Origin: JAICYJ01 sp963766445 | GTDB taxonomy: Bacteria > Actinomycetota > Thermoleophilia > Gaiellales > JAICJC01 | Reading direction: 5' to 3' | NCBI GenBank assembly: GCA_963766445.1 | Contig: CAVXZW010000029.1 | Span: 195,374 to 259,373, forward strand | DNA: 64,000 nt | In this document: piece by piece, positions 17,856 through 26,229 of the stretch | How the letters are laid out: each line of letters opens with the position of its first letter | How positions within the stretch are numbered: position 1 is the stretch's first letter | Program-made: the position numbers and the translations under genes | The notes under the pieces: generated by a model | Databases searched by the model: none | What the model saw: the letters and a program-made list of their open reading frames with translations, nothing else | Told to the model about the DNA's origin: nothing

Positions 17856-19060
17856 CAGCAGGCTGGCGACGGCGGAGCGGCGCCGCGGGCGCCCAGACCG
17901 TGGGCGCACTGGTAGTTGGCGGCGACTACCAGGGGCTTGGTATTGCGCGCAGCCTGGGTCGTCGCGGAATCCCGGTGTGCGTCGTCGACGACGAACCATC
18001 GGTCGCGCGTGCGTCCAAGTTCGTCGAGCGGTTCGTGCGGGTGCGCGACCTCCGCGACGCCCGCACCACCGTCGACGTGCTCGTCGACGTGGGAACGCGA
18101 TTCGGCCTCAACGGCTGGGTGGTGTACCCGACCCGAGAGGAGACGGTCGCGGCGATCTCGTCACACCGGGACGAACTGCAGGCTGTATTTCGGATCCCCA
18201 CGCCGGACTGGGAGTCAGTGCAGCCGGCCTGGGACAAGCGCCTCACCTATCGGGTCGGTGAATCGCTTGGGATGGCGATGCCGCGGACGTGGTTTCCCGC
18301 GGACGAGGACGAGCTCCGCGCGCTCGACCTGCCGTGGCCGGTGATCGTGAAGCCGGCCATCAAGGAGCACTTCTTCTACGCGACGCGGGCAAAGGCCTGG
18401 CAGGCCAACGATCGCACGCAGCTGCTTGATGCATACCGCAACGCGACTCGCACGGTTGGAGATCCGGGCGAGATCATCGTGCAGGAGGTGATCCCCGGCG
18501 GCGGCGACCGTCAAGTCGCCTACTGCACGTTCTTCAAAGAGGGCGCACCGATAGCCGGCATGACCGTGTGCCGACGGCGGCAGCATCCGTCCGACTACGG
18601 GCGCGCGAGCACCTACGTGGAGACTGTGAGGCTGCCCGAGCTCGAGGAGCTGTCGATCAGATTCCTCCGGGAGATCGGCTACTACGGGCTGGCCGAACTG
18701 GAGTACAAGCAGGATTCGCGCGACGGCACCTACAAGCTGCTGGACGTGAACCTTCGCACCTGGGGTTACCACACACTCGGCGGCGCCGCCGGAGTCGACT
18801 TCCCGTATCTGCTCTACCGCGACCAGACCGGCCTTCCCGTCTCGCCGACGATCGCGCGCACGGGCGTGCGCTGGATCCGGTTGACCACTGACCTACCGAA
18901 CGCCGCGCGCGACATGCGAGCCGGAACCGTCAAGCTCGCCGACTACGCGAGGACGCTCCGCGGCGTCGACGTCGAGGCTGTGTTCTCGACCCGCGATCCG
19001 CTGCCATGGATCTACGAACTCCTGTTGCTGCCGTATCTGGCCGTCAAGCGGGGGCTCTGA
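17852..19060 (+). CDS. ATP-grasp carboxylate-amine ligase-like protein
   Basis: A 402-residue ATP-grasp enzyme. A Rossmann-like pre-domain reads TVGALVVGGDYQGLGIARSL with VCVVDDEPSVARASKFV. The grasp fold follows: WPVIVKPAIKEHFF with the ATP lysine, IIVQEVIPGGGDRQ, then the metal-binding LAELEYKQDSRDGTYKLLDV with NLRTWG. Enzymes of this kind ligate a carboxylate (amino acid, hydroxyacid or a cell-wall precursor) to an amine. The GTG start overlaps the flavoprotein stop, and a deacetylase follows 8 bp later, so the three are one operon. The product is not known. Confidence 0.87.
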   Translation: MTAGWRRRSGAAGAQTVGALVVGGDYQGLGIARSLGRRGIPVCVVDDEPSVARASKFVERFVRVRDLRDARTTVDVLVDVGTRFGLNGWVVYPTREETVAAISSHRDELQAVFRIPTPDWESVQPAWDKRLTYRVGESLGMAMPRTWFPADEDELRALDLPWPVIVKPAIKEHFFYATRAKAWQANDRTQLLDAYRNATRTVGDPGEIIVQEVIPGGGDRQVAYCTFFKEGAPIAGMTVCRRRQHPSDYGRASTYVETVRLPELEELSIRFLREIGYYGLAELEYKQDSRDGTYKLLDVNLRTWGYHTLGGAAGVDFPYLLYRDQTGLPVSPTIARTGVRWIRLTTDLPNAARDMRAGTVKLADYARTLRGVDVEAVFSTRDPLPWIYELLLLPYLAVKRGL

Positions 19061-19068
19061 CCGCGGCC

Positions 19069-20538
19069 ATGGGCGCTGCCGGTAGCGACCTATCGCTGCT
19101 GAGACATCAGGACGCTGCGTCCACACGCCCTGCGATCTTTAGCGCCTCGGCCGACGTCCTCTACTTCGACTATCTGCGGATTCCGTACTCGGTTGCGTTG
19201 CAGCCACCAGCATGGCTGCCGTGCGCATCGCTGAGCTGGATCGCCGCCGGCGATCGGGGCCTCTGCTGGCCCGCGGCAACGACAACGGCAGCTCGGCAAC
19301 GTGGGCTGTTCGGCATGGGCGACGTCTCGATTTCGGCTGCACTGACGCCGGACACCGCTTCGCCGCTGCAACGGCAAGCGTCCGGGTGGGAACCGGTGCT
19401 CGCCGTCACCGGCGCGGGCGGCGAGACCGTCGCAACCATCCTCCGGCGCGAAGACGGCGTGATCTATTTGCCGTTCGATCCTGGGGACGTGATTCGCTCC
19501 TTCTGGTCGGAACGCTACCTGGATGCGAGCCCCGGACGGAGCGGGCAGGCCAAGCGGATTGCGATGCACGGCTATTACGCTGTTCGCCCGCTGATCCCTC
19601 GACGCGTCCAGCTGTTCGCCCGCAGGCGCTACTCGGTCGTGCAGGGGCGAGCGGAGTTTCCGCGGTGGCCGATCGAGCCGAGCCTGCACGATTTCTACGA
19701 CTGGATCGGTCATCTGCTCACCGAAATCGCGGGGGCTCCAGTGCCGTACATCGCGCCCTGGCCGCGAGGACGGCGGTGGGCGCTGGTGCTCACGCATGAT
19801 GTCGAGACGGATGCCGGCCGCGACCGCATAGGCGACCTGCGCGCCGTCGAGGAAGGGCTCGGACTCCGGTCTGCGTGGTATTTCGTCCCCCGGCGCTACA
19901 CCACCCCGCGAGGGCTGATCGACGATCTCACCGATGCAGGCTTCGAGGTCGGTGTGCACGGGCTGTACCACGATGGCCGCGATCTGAGCCCGAAGATCTT
20001 GCCGCAACGCGAGGATGAGATGCGCCTGTACCGTGACCGCTGGCAGGCCCGCGGTTTTCGGTCGCCCGCCCTCATCCGGCACGCCGCCGGGATCGAACGG
20101 CTCGGTTTCGACTACGACACCTCCTATCCCGATACCGATCCCTACCAGCCACAGGCGGGCGGCTGCTGCACGTGGTTGCCGTTCTTCAACGGCCGCGTCG
20201 TCGAACTGCCGGTCACGCTCGCGCAGGATCACACGTTGTTCGAGATTCTGGGCGAGCGCGACGAGAGCCGCTGGGTTGAGAAGGCGACCTTCCTCCGTGT
20301 GCGATCCGGCGCGGCGGTCTTGATCACTCATCCCGACTACATGACAGCGCCTCGGTTGCAAGCCTATGGCCGGTTCCTTGAACGGTTCAGCGATGACGAG
20401 TCAGCCTGGCACGCGCTGCCCGCGGAGGTCAGCGCGTGGTGGCGGCGCCGCGCCACGTCCTGGATCGAGGGAGCGCCAGGCGACTGGCGGGTTGCGGGTC
20501 CGGCGGCTGCGGAGGCGACGGTCGCGTTCACGTCGTAA
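19069..20538 (+). CDS. Polysaccharide deacetylase-like protein with a long N-terminal domain
   Basis: A 489-residue protein. About 220 N-terminal residues have no recognised fold. Then a NodB-type domain: WALVLTHDVETDAGR (catalytic and metal Asp), FEVGVHGLYHDGRD (the H-x3-H metal pair) and RGFRSPALIRHAAG (motif 3), with HPDYM near the end. The family removes N- or O-acyl groups from sugars. The N-terminus has no evident signal peptide, so an intracellular or precursor substrate is possible. It is the third gene of the flavoprotein/ATP-grasp cluster. A weak ribosome site is the only support for ATG 19069. Confidence 0.82.
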   Translation: MGAAGSDLSLLRHQDAASTRPAIFSASADVLYFDYLRIPYSVALQPPAWLPCASLSWIAAGDRGLCWPAATTTAARQRGLFGMGDVSISAALTPDTASPLQRQASGWEPVLAVTGAGGETVATILRREDGVIYLPFDPGDVIRSFWSERYLDASPGRSGQAKRIAMHGYYAVRPLIPRRVQLFARRRYSVVQGRAEFPRWPIEPSLHDFYDWIGHLLTEIAGAPVPYIAPWPRGRRWALVLTHDVETDAGRDRIGDLRAVEEGLGLRSAWYFVPRRYTTPRGLIDDLTDAGFEVGVHGLYHDGRDLSPKILPQREDEMRLYRDRWQARGFRSPALIRHAAGIERLGFDYDTSYPDTDPYQPQAGGCCTWLPFFNGRVVELPVTLAQDHTLFEILGERDESRWVEKATFLRVRSGAAVLITHPDYMTAPRLQAYGRFLERFSDDESAWHALPAEVSAWWRRRATSWIEGAPGDWRVAGPAAAEATVAFTS

Positions 20539-20727
20539 CGTTCGCCCGGCGGACGGGAGCGTGCCGTGAGGTGATGACACTCGCAGCGAGGCGGACCTCC
20601 CCACTGATCGTCAGCCTGATCGAAGACGAGGAGCTTTACCCGGCGCAGGCCACATCGGCGCCTTGACTGCCGCCCGACGAGGTGACAGCAATGCGACCCC
20701 GACGCTGCTGTCGACGGCCTCGGCCGG

Positions 20728-21363
20728 CTAGCCCAGCAGTTCCTTGAACGCCGGCTCCTCGCGGATCGGATCGAAGTCCGAGTCACCCGCCGCGAACGAG
20801 CGGAACCGCTCGGATCGCTCGATCGCGCCCCGCAGGTGATCGATCGCATCGGCCGTCCGCCCGGCGAGGCTCTCGCAGCACGCGACGTTGTAGCGCAGGC
20901 CGGCGTACTGCGGGTTCTCCTCGATCAGCTCGCGGCCGCGATCCGCCGCCTCGGCGTATTTCCCGGCCTCGTAGAGCGGGGTGATCGGCAGCCAGACCTC
21001 GAAGCCGTCAGGCTCGTAGACCTCGCCGGGCGTGCCCCCGATCGCAACGATGGTGGTGCCGGCTTCCTCGGCGAAGGCCGTCCGCTTCACGCCGGGGCGG
21101 GCGAAGACCAGCGTTCCGGCAGGCGCGTCCACCCGCTCGCCGTCGAGCTCGAAGGTCGCGCGGCCCTGCTGGACGAGGTAGAGCTCCTCGTGCTCATCGG
21201 CCTCGTCGTGCTCGTTGATGATGCGGTCGCCCGCACTCTTCCCCGTCCACGTGTTGACGCCGAACGACGTGATGCCGAAGTGCATCCGGACCGGCCGGAA
21301 CGGGCAACGGCCGTCGCTGAGCTCGTCGATCTCGTCGATTCGCGCCACGGTGTACTCGCTCAT
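20728..21363 (-). CDS. Cupin protein with C-terminal TPR-like tail
   Basis: A 211-residue two-part protein. Residues about 40-110 form a cupin (HEELYLVQQGRATFELDG, VDAPAGTLVFARPGVKRTAF). Residues about 125-211 form a helical TPR-like tail (LYEAGKYAEAADRGRELIEE, RYNVACCESLAGRTADAIDH) ending SDFDPIREEPAF. The tail is nearly the same as that of the neighbouring GFA-domain gene. GGAGGAG lies close before ATG 21363, which overlaps the stop of that neighbour (ATGA). No catalytic function can be named; cupins of this type often bind small ligands or metals. Confidence 0.82.
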   Translation of the reverse strand: MSEYTVARIDEIDELSDGRCPFRPVRMHFGITSFGVNTWTGKSAGDRIINEHDEADEHEELYLVQQGRATFELDGERVDAPAGTLVFARPGVKRTAFAEEAGTTIVAIGGTPGEVYEPDGFEVWLPITPLYEAGKYAEAADRGRELIEENPQYAGLRYNVACCESLAGRTADAIDHLRGAIERSERFRSFAAGDSDFDPIREEPAFKELLG

Positions 21364-22055
21364 ATCTCCTCCTGGTCGTGTCGGGGCGAGCCCACCAGAT
21401 CGCTGAAGGCAGGCTGCTCGCGGATCGGGTCGAAGTCGGAGTCCTCGGCGGCCATCGGCCGGAACTCGTCCCGGAGGTCGATCGCGGCTCGAAGATGCTC
21501 GACGGCATCGCCCGGCCGCCCGGCCAGGCTCTCACAGCAGGCGACGTTGTACAGCAGCGTGGGATGCTCGGGATGTTCGGCGACCAGCGCTCGCCCGCGG
21601 TCCGCCACCTCGGCGTACTTGCCCGCCTCGTAGAGCGGCTGCAGCGGCGCCCACACCTCGTCGCTGGCGATGCCCGCAGGCAGGTCGAACCACCGCTGCC
21701 GCCGCGCCCCGTAGCCCGACTCGGTGGGCGGCGGGAACTCCGGGTCAGCGAACGCGCCGACCGCGACCACCACCAGGTCGTTTTCGTCGGGCTCGGTGAA
21801 GAACACCGTCCCGCCGCACTCCGGGCAGAAATGGAAGACGTGGACCCTGCGGTCCTGCTCGTCCGACGTCCGGGCGTAGTCGACGTAGCGGCCGGCCACC
21901 TGCACCTGGTCGGCCCGGAACCCTGCCTGCATGCCGAACGCGCTGCCGGTCCGCCGCTGGCACGAGAGGCAGTGGCAGATCGAGACGACGAACGGGTCTC
22001 CCTCCGTTGTCACGCGAAGCTGCCCACAGCTACAGGCTGCGTCTCTGCCGGCCAT
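21360..22055 (-). CDS. GFA/CENP-V zinc-domain protein with C-terminal TPR-like tail
   Basis: A 231-residue protein. The N-terminal GFA domain has the zinc cysteines CSCGQL, CHCLSCQRR and FCPECGGTVFF, as in glutathione-dependent formaldehyde-activating proteins. The C-terminal ~85 residues repeat the TPR-like module of the next gene (LYEAGKYAEVADRGRALVAE, YNVACCESLAGRPGDAVEHL, SDFDPIREQPAF). A TATGAT box six bases before ATG 22055 suggests a leaderless message. It is transcribed first, with the cupin gene overlapping downstream. Function is unknown. Confidence 0.83.
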   Translation of the reverse strand: MAGRDAACSCGQLRVTTEGDPFVVSICHCLSCQRRTGSAFGMQAGFRADQVQVAGRYVDYARTSDEQDRRVHVFHFCPECGGTVFFTEPDENDLVVVAVGAFADPEFPPPTESGYGARRQRWFDLPAGIASDEVWAPLQPLYEAGKYAEVADRGRALVAEHPEHPTLLYNVACCESLAGRPGDAVEHLRAAIDLRDEFRPMAAEDSDFDPIREQPAFSDLVGSPRHDQEEI

Positions 22056-22061
22056 CGCCGG

Positions 22062-22094
22062 ATCATAGGAGCAGCGGATCCGGCCGGATAGGCT
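22062..22094. promoter_or_regulatory. Divergent leaderless promoters
   Basis: TATGAT (minus strand, 22067-22062) lies six bases before ATG 22055, and TAGGCT (plus, 22089-22094) six bases before GTG 22101. Both genes lack a Shine-Dalgarno here. Confidence 0.5.
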
Positions 22095-22100
22095 GCGGCC

Positions 22101-22778
22101 GTGTCCAGTCCCCGGAGCGCCGCGGCCCTCGTCGTGCTCGCGCATCCCGAGCCCTCGTCCTTCGCAGCAGCGCTTGCCCACACCGCGGTCGATGCGCTGC
22201 TGGCCGCCGGCTGGAGCGTGGAGCTGGTCGACCTGTACCTTGAGGGGTTCGACCCGGTGCTGTCGGAGGCCGACTTCTTGGACCGGCTGATCGCCGATCG
22301 GCTGCAGCCCATGGACGAGCAGGCGCACGCGGCGGCCGGCGGCACGTTTGCGCCGGACCTCGCCCGCCACGTGGAGCTGTTCCAGGCGGCCGACCTGCTG
22401 GTGCTCGTCTCGCCGATGTGGTGGTTCTCGGTGCCCGCCATGCTCAAGGGCTGGATCGACCGGGTGTTCGCAAACGGCGTCGCCTACCGCTACCCCGAGG
22501 TGCCGGCGTGGTCGGGCTTCCTCGGAGACAAGCGGGGAATGCTAGTGATGACCTCCTCGTACGAGCCGAGCTCGTTCAGCGATGACTACGTGGGGGAGCT
22601 CACGCATGTCCTGCACCCGCTGTTGCACGGCACGCTCGCATACACCGGGATGCAGGTGATCGATCCCTTCATGGCCTACGCCGCCGACTCGGTCGATCAG
22701 GACACCCGCCGGCGCTACCTCGCCGAGCTGAGCGCACGCCTCTCCGCCCTGCCGCGTCCGGAGCCGGTCAGGGAGTGA
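22101..22778 (+). CDS. Flavodoxin-fold NAD(P)H oxidoreductase (NQO/MdaB-like)
   Basis: A 225-residue flavoprotein. AALVVLAHPEPSSFAAALAH is the FMN/FAD phosphate region, LLVLVSPMWWFSVPAMLKGW and IDRVFANGVAY are diagnostic of the NAD(P)H dehydrogenase (quinone) family, followed by GMLVMTSSYEP. It probably reduces quinones with NAD(P)H in the cytosol. The GTG start is leaderless. Its end overlaps the convergent M24 peptidase gene by 11 bp. Confidence 0.88.
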   Translation: MSSPRSAAALVVLAHPEPSSFAAALAHTAVDALLAAGWSVELVDLYLEGFDPVLSEADFLDRLIADRLQPMDEQAHAAAGGTFAPDLARHVELFQAADLLVLVSPMWWFSVPAMLKGWIDRVFANGVAYRYPEVPAWSGFLGDKRGMLVMTSSYEPSSFSDDYVGELTHVLHPLLHGTLAYTGMQVIDPFMAYAADSVDQDTRRRYLAELSARLSALPRPEPVRE

Positions 22779-23911
22779 GCTCGTACGGGTAGCTCGTGAG
22801 CGTCTCGCAGCCGTCCTCGGTCACCAGCAGCAGGTCCTCGAACCGCACCTCCCCGGTGTCACGCTGCCACAGCCCGGGCTCGATCGCGATCACGTCACCG
22901 GCCACCAGCGGGTCATGCCCCGCCTGACCGAGTGCCGGATCCTCGTGCACGGCGAGCCCGACGCCGTGACCGAGTGAGAACTGGAAGCCCTCCTCCGGGT
23001 CGATCCCGGGATCGGTGCGCTGCGTGGGAAACCCGGCTAGCTCGAACACCTCGCAGGCGACGGCGTGCAGCTCGCGGCCTGTGATCCCGGGCCGCACCGC
23101 CTCGCGGGAGCGCTCCAGCGCCTCGCGGACGACCGGTTCGAGCACGCGCACGCCTTCCGTGGCCTCGCCGACGACGAGCGTCCGGGTCATATCCGCCCAG
23201 CATCCGGACGGCTCGTCCCGTGGCCACAGGTCGATCACGATCGGGAGGTCGGCGGGCAATGGTCCGGAGCCGGGATCGTGGCCGCCTCCCTGCCACAACG
23301 AAGCCACGATCACGTCCGGCGGCGCCGGGGCGCCGCTGCGCCTGCAGGCGTCACGCAGCTCCGCGCGGACCATCTCGGCGGTCAGCGGCTTGCCGTCGTG
23401 CAGCAGCCCCTCGCCGGCGGGCACGGCCTCGGCCAGCAGGTCGGCGGCGGCGCGCATACCGGACTCGGCCGCAGCCTGCGCCCGGCGTACGCCGGCCAGC
23501 TCCGCCGACGACTTCACGCGCCTCCTGGATGCGATCACGTCGTGATCGGGTCGCAGCGCGATGCCGTCGGCGCGCAGGCGGTCGGCCACCGCGACCGGCA
23601 TCTCGGGGTCGACGACGGCCTCGTGCACGCCCATCGCGGCGGCGGCCCGCGACACCAGCTCCAGATCGAGCTCGTGCATCTTCAGCCCGCTCTCGCGCAG
23701 CTCCTCGAAGCCGAGGTCGGCCAGGTCGTGGTAGACCGCATCGGGCGCGACCTGCTCGATCCGGGAGCTCTCAAGCGGGCTGACCATGATGTGCAGCCTG
23801 CCGCCGACGATGCCGAGCAGGAACGGGTCTCCGATCGCAAGCGGCAGCTCGTGGCGCATGGCGTGGGAGCGGGGAGCGCTCGGTGTCCCCGTAGAACAGC
23901 ACGTCGGTCAT
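22768..23911 (-). CDS. Xaa-Pro aminopeptidase-like M24 protein, frame break near 23870
   Basis: The creatinase-fold C-terminal domain has the full set of metal ligands: IVIDLWPRDE and ADMTRT (Asp pair), LGHGVGLAVHEDP (His), AIEPGLW and VRFEDLLL (Glu pair). The N-terminal domain reads RHELPLAIGDPFLLGIVGG from 23859. The likelier start is ATG 23911, which lies six bases after TAGGTT and encodes MTDVLFYGDTERSP, the expected family N-terminus. One base is missing between about 23860 and 23890. The M24 family removes N-terminal residues from peptides, often before proline; exact specificity is unknown. Confidence 0.87.
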
Positions 23912-23973
23912 GGCCGGAACCTACCCGGCCGGAATCGCGACGGGCGAATCGCGGGTGTAGGTGTGGCTCTGCC

Positions 23974-24075
23974 ATGTCCGGCGCTGCGGTCCGCACCACC
24001 GTCGACCTGTCCGCCTACCCCGATCTGGTGGTGATCTACCTGGGCATGCGGGCGGGAGGAGCCGCGTGGTGCTGA
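23974..24075 (+). pseudogene. Truncated second copy of the DUF4188-like N-terminus
   Basis: From ATG 23974 the frame encodes VDLSAYPDLVVIYLGMR, identical to the N-terminal segment of the gene at 15082, and then runs out (AGGAAWC, stop). It is a 33-residue fragment whose homology ends near 24055, facing a hydrolase fragment on the other strand. It marks a recombination or deletion junction. Confidence 0.7.
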
Positions 24076-24094
24076 CTTCATAGACGAACGGCTC

Positions 24095-24283
24095 TCAGTC
24101 CTCGGCCGTGCGGCCGTGGCCGGGCCGCTCAGGTGCGTGCACCTCGCGGCTCGTCGCCAGATCGACGATCTGCGCCCGCATCGTCTCGATCGAGCAGAAC
24201 CCGCCGTGCAGGAGCAGCTCCGGCTCGCCCTGGCCGTGCACCTCGTAGTAGATCCGCGCGTCGCCGGCATCGAGAAAGGGCAC
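24095..24283 (-). pseudogene. N-terminal fragment of an alpha/beta hydrolase
   Basis: The frame from GTG 24283 reads GDARIYYEVHGQGEPELLLH, GGFCSIETM and APERPGHGRTAED, then stops. This is the first strand set and oxyanion-region of an alpha/beta hydrolase, cut before the nucleophile serine. At 62 residues it cannot be active. It ends about 20 bp from the DUF4188 fragment, so both genes seem truncated at one junction between about 24055 and 24100. Confidence 0.65.
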
Positions 24284-24325
24284 GGATCCGATTCAAGCAC
24301 AGCCGGCGTGAGATAGTCGACCGGC

Positions 24326-25204
24326 ATGGCCACGCCGCTAAGAGACGCCGCGATCCGGCTGCGCGACGGCCGCTCGCTGGCCTATTGCGAATGGGGACAC
24401 GAGGGCGGCGCGGTGGTGCTGGCCTTCCACGGCTCCCCCGGATCGCGCGTGTGGTGGCCGGGCGCGGACGTAACCGCCGGGGCCGGGGCCCACCTGGTGA
24501 CAGTCGACCGCCCCGGCTACGGCGGGTCCGACCCGCTCCCCGGTCGCGCGATCGCGGGTTGGGCTGAGGACGTGGTCGAGCTGGCGGACGCGCTCGGCAT
24601 CGACCGCTTCGGCGTGGTCGGTTGGTCCGGTGGGGCACCCTACGCGGCCGCGGTGGCGGCAGAGATGCTCCCGGACCGCCTGACCGGGGTTTGCCTCGCC
24701 AGCAGCGCCAGCATCGCCTATGCGGTAGGGCCGAGCCAGGTGGATGACGAGGACCTTCACATCTCCGAGCTAATCGACCGGTTCGGGCCGGCCGAGGCGA
24801 CCGTCCGCTACGCCGAGAAGATCCAGAGCTGGGCCGAGGGCCTGCGGCAGGATCCGGGATCGTTGACCGATCCGGTTGAGTACGCAGCCGGCGACCTCTG
24901 GGTGCTGGAGCAGCCGGAGCCGAGGGCGGGCCTGTTCAGCTCGATCGGGGAGGGCGTTCGCCAGGGCGCCATCGGGGTCGCCACCGACTGGGTCAACCTG
25001 CTGGCACCGTGGGGCTTCTCGCTTGCCGAGATCGAAGTGCCTGTCCACATCTGGCACGGAGGACAGGACAGCTGGGTGCAGCTTGCGGACTGCGAGCGTG
25101 TGGTCGCAGCCATCCCCCACGCCGCGCTCACGATCTGGCCCGATGCCGGCCACTTCGGCCCGGCCAAACACTGGGCCGACGTGCTCGCGGCGGCCCTTGA
25201 CTGA
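24326..25204 (+). CDS. Alpha/beta hydrolase
   Basis: A 292-residue hydrolase. VVLAFHGSPGSRVWWPG is the oxyanion loop, GVVGWSGGAPYAAAVA the nucleophile elbow (Ser), HIWHGGQDSWVQ the acid (Asp) and PDAGHFG the catalytic His, so the triad is complete. It likely acts on an ester or similar small substrate; no closer assignment is possible. The ATG at 24326 is six bases after TAGTCG, a weak leaderless-type signal. A perfect inverted repeat overlaps its stop and separates it from the convergent gene. Confidence 0.88.
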   Translation: MATPLRDAAIRLRDGRSLAYCEWGHEGGAVVLAFHGSPGSRVWWPGADVTAGAGAHLVTVDRPGYGGSDPLPGRAIAGWAEDVVELADALGIDRFGVVGWSGGAPYAAAVAAEMLPDRLTGVCLASSASIAYAVGPSQVDDEDLHISELIDRFGPAEATVRYAEKIQSWAEGLRQDPGSLTDPVEYAAGDLWVLEQPEPRAGLFSSIGEGVRQGAIGVATDWVNLLAPWGFSLAEIEVPVHIWHGGQDSWVQLADCERVVAAIPHAALTIWPDAGHFGPAKHWADVLAAALD

Positions 25205-25224
25205 CGTCACCGTCGCGACGTCAG
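25201..25224. terminator. Bidirectional terminator-like hairpin
   Basis: CTGACGTC (25201-25208) and GACGTCAG (25217-25224) form a perfect 8-bp stem with an 8-nt loop, over the end of the hydrolase and the end of the convergent small gene. There is no U-run. Confidence 0.5.
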
Positions 25225-25511
25225 TACTGCACGCTTTCCACCGTCTCGACGATCCGCACCTGCGGTGCCCCGATCAGCGCCGGCGCGGCCCGCTTTGACT
25301 GCCACAGCTCTCCCAGCGCGACCTTGCACCGCTCGGCCTCTGCCAGGCTGTCGAACTCGAGGTCGACCGCGACGTAGTTTGGGTTGTCCAGTGAGCGGAA
25401 CACGCGGTGCGCGCGCACCCCAAGCTGCTCCCTGCCGATGGGATCGCGGTCAAATGCGGACTTCCACAGGTCGAAGTCGCTGATCGCGTGTTCGAGGCGA
25501 AGTGTCGTCAT
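25221..25511 (-). CDS. Small ferredoxin-fold-like (ABM/cyclase-type) protein
   Basis: A 96-residue protein with the pattern of a dimeric alpha/beta barrel: LRLEHAISDFDLWKSAFDRD, then VRAHRVFRSLDNPNYVAVDL and a helix LAEAERCKVALGELWQSK. Such proteins are often monooxygenases, cyclases or stress-related, but no active-site residue can be assigned. ATG 25511 has GGAAGGA nine bases upstream. It is divergent from the TetR gene, with a perfect operator between them, so it is probably the regulated target. Confidence 0.75.
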   Translation of the reverse strand: MTTLRLEHAISDFDLWKSAFDRDPIGREQLGVRAHRVFRSLDNPNYVAVDLEFDSLAEAERCKVALGELWQSKRAAPALIGAPQVRIVETVESVQY

Positions 25512-25531
25512 GGCAACATCCTTCCATCATT

Positions 25532-25552
25532 CATTACTCGATATGAGTAATG
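25532..25552. promoter_or_regulatory. Perfect palindrome, probable TetR operator
   Basis: CATTACTC - GATAT - GAGTAATG is a perfect 8+8 inverted repeat between the divergent small gene and the TetR gene. It is AT-rich against the local composition. The TetR -10 box TACAGT (25563-25568) lies seven bases before its GTG start, so binding here could block both promoters. Confidence 0.65.
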
Positions 25553-25575
25553 ATTTCCCGGCTACAGTATCAGAC

Positions 25576-26229
25576 GTGAACACTCGCGCCAATTCTCAGC
25601 GCACCTACAACTCCCCGCGCCGCCGTCAGCAGGCCGCCGCGACACGCGAGCAGATCCTGGCGTCCGCCCAGCGGCTGTTCGAGCGCGATGGCTACGCGGC
25701 CACCTCGATGGCCACCGTGGCGGCCGAGGCCGGCGTCTCGCTGAAGACCGTGTACGTGGTGTTCGACACCAAGAGCGGCCTGCTGCGGGCGGTCTGGCAC
25801 AGTGTGCTGCGCGGCGATGGTGACGGCGTCCCGGTTGGGGAGCAGCCCTGGTTCCGGCGCGTGCTCGATGAGCCCGACCCGCGCATCCAGCTGCAGTTGA
25901 ACGCGCAGAACTCGCGGAAGGTGAAGGAGCGCGCCGGCCCGATCATGGCGGTGATCCAGTCCGCGGCGCCGGGCGACCCGGAGATCGGAGCGCTCTGGCA
26001 GCGGATCCAGACCGAGTTTCACGCGAACCAGCGGGAGGTGGTCGAGAGCCTGCACGGCAAGCGCGCGCTGCGGAAGGGGCTCGGGGTCGACACGGCGGCC
26101 GACATCCTGTGGACGCTCAACCACCCCGGCGTCTACCGGTCATTGGTCGGTGACCGCGGCTGGACGCCCGAGCGATACGAGCGGTGGCTGGCGGACGTCC
26201 TCAGCTCCCAGCTGCTGCGCGAGGGCTAG
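25576..26229 (+). CDS. TetR-family transcriptional regulator
   Basis: A 217-residue repressor-type protein. The N-terminal helix-turn-helix reads TREQILASAQRLFERDGYAA and AAEAGVSLKTVYVVFDTK. The C-terminal ligand domain is typical in size, with no recognisable ligand signature. The GTG start at 25576 is leaderless, seven bases after TACAGT. The palindrome at 25532-25552 suggests it controls itself and the divergent small protein. The C-terminus overlaps the convergent phosphotransferase by 4 bp. Confidence 0.9.
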   Translation: MNTRANSQRTYNSPRRRQQAAATREQILASAQRLFERDGYAATSMATVAAEAGVSLKTVYVVFDTKSGLLRAVWHSVLRGDGDGVPVGEQPWFRRVLDEPDPRIQLQLNAQNSRKVKERAGPIMAVIQSAAPGDPEIGALWQRIQTEFHANQREVVESLHGKRALRKGLGVDTAADILWTLNHPGVYRSLVGDRGWTPERYERWLADVLSSQLLREG

